From CAVALG01 sp963630555 (GTDB lineage: Bacteria; Bacillota; Clostridia; Oscillospirales; Acutalibacteraceae): 20,654 nucleotides of DNA. Both the position numbers and the translations under genes were made by a program. The stretch spans positions 1-20,654 of the forward strand of contig CAVGND010000030.1 in assembly GCA_963630555.1 (NCBI GenBank), written 5' to 3'. Below, one piece after another: positions 20,564-20,654 of the stretch. Position 1 is the first letter of the stretch. Every line of letters starts with the position of its first letter. Below the pieces are notes generated by a model. That model did not search any database. It saw only the letters and a program-made list of their open reading frames with translations, and was not told where the DNA came from.

Positions 20564-20654
20564 TTGAAGTACTGCGAAATAAATGAGTCACAACTAAAAA
20601 ATGAGTACATAAAGGTTAAGGCGGAGTATGATTCCTGGTGCCAGCAAAATCTTT
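20564..20654 (+). CDS. N-terminal fragment of a probable PLP-dependent aminotransferase (partial)
   Basis: Thirty codons are present, from a TTG start (20564) 7 nt after GGGGG (20552-20556) to the window edge. The peptide begins MKYCEINESQLKNEYIKVKA and continues with EYDSWCQQNL. This resembles the start of a clostridial class I/II aminotransferase family, which typically reads like M-Y-E-L-x-E-L...EY-x-K-x-GL-LDM-RGKP. The catalytic part is outside the window, so the call rests on a short N-terminal resemblance. The gene has its own promoter. Confidence 0.5.
   Translation, partial: MKYCEINESQLKNEYIKVKAEYDSWCQQNL

Overview
The window is a nearly complete S10-spc-alpha ribosomal-protein superoperon (about 646-16363, + strand) from a low-to-medium GC Firmicute of the class Clostridia, most likely a dockerin-bearing gut Ruminococcaceae/Oscillospiraceae-type organism. 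The evidence is the Firmicutes gene order (secY-adk-map-KOW protein-infA-rpmJ-rpsM-rpsK-rpsD-rpoA-rplQ with rpsD inside the cluster), a zinc-type S14, strong AAAGGAGG-like ribosome binding sites, consensus sigma-A promoters, and cellulosome-type dockerin genes on both sides. Species cannot be named from the sequence alone.

Layout. 2-211: 3' end of a secreted protein with a single EF-hand dockerin half, followed by a terminator. 212-645: gene-free stretch with a terminator, a shared repeat, a likely dispersed palindromic repeat, a perfect 45-bp palindrome followed by a T tract, and the operon promoter with A-tracts upstream. 646-943: a long leader. 944-16312: 30 genes, all on +, tightly packed or overlapping: rpsJ, rplC, rplD, rplW, rplB, rpsS, rplV, rpsC, rplP, rpmC, rpsQ, rplN, rplX, rplE, rpsZ, rpsH, rplF, rplR, rpsE, rpmD, rplO, secY, adk, map, a KOW-domain gene, infA, rpmJ, rpsM, rpsK, rpsD, rpoA, rplQ (32 CDS if secY and adk, the non-ribosomal members, are all counted). 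A strong terminator closes it at 16325-16363. 16384-18201: a monocistronic gene for a secreted leucine-rich-repeat protein with a full dockerin, with its own promoter and terminator. 18202-18626: gene-free, dominated by a 138-nt element that can fold as a four-way junction. 18627-19874 (minus): zinc-ribbon membrane-anchored protein, divergent from 20035-20376 (+), a small XRE-family regulator. 20564-end: start of a gene that looks like a PLP-dependent aminotransferase.

The core genes work together in ribosome assembly (30S and 50S proteins), protein export (SecY), nucleotide balance (Adk), N-terminal methionine removal (Map), translation initiation (IF-1) and transcription (RpoA). The flanking accessory genes concern the cell exterior. 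The most notable non-gene signals are a 156-bp near-identical direct repeat that brackets the whole essential cluster (152-307 and 18110-18265), the four-way-junction element at 18289-18426 whose only non-Watson-Crick pairs are G-U on the + strand, and several structured intergenic or leader regions that could be regulatory RNA. Several start codons were moved to the ATG best placed behind the ribosome binding site; rplN uses GTG, and rpsE and the last gene use TTG.
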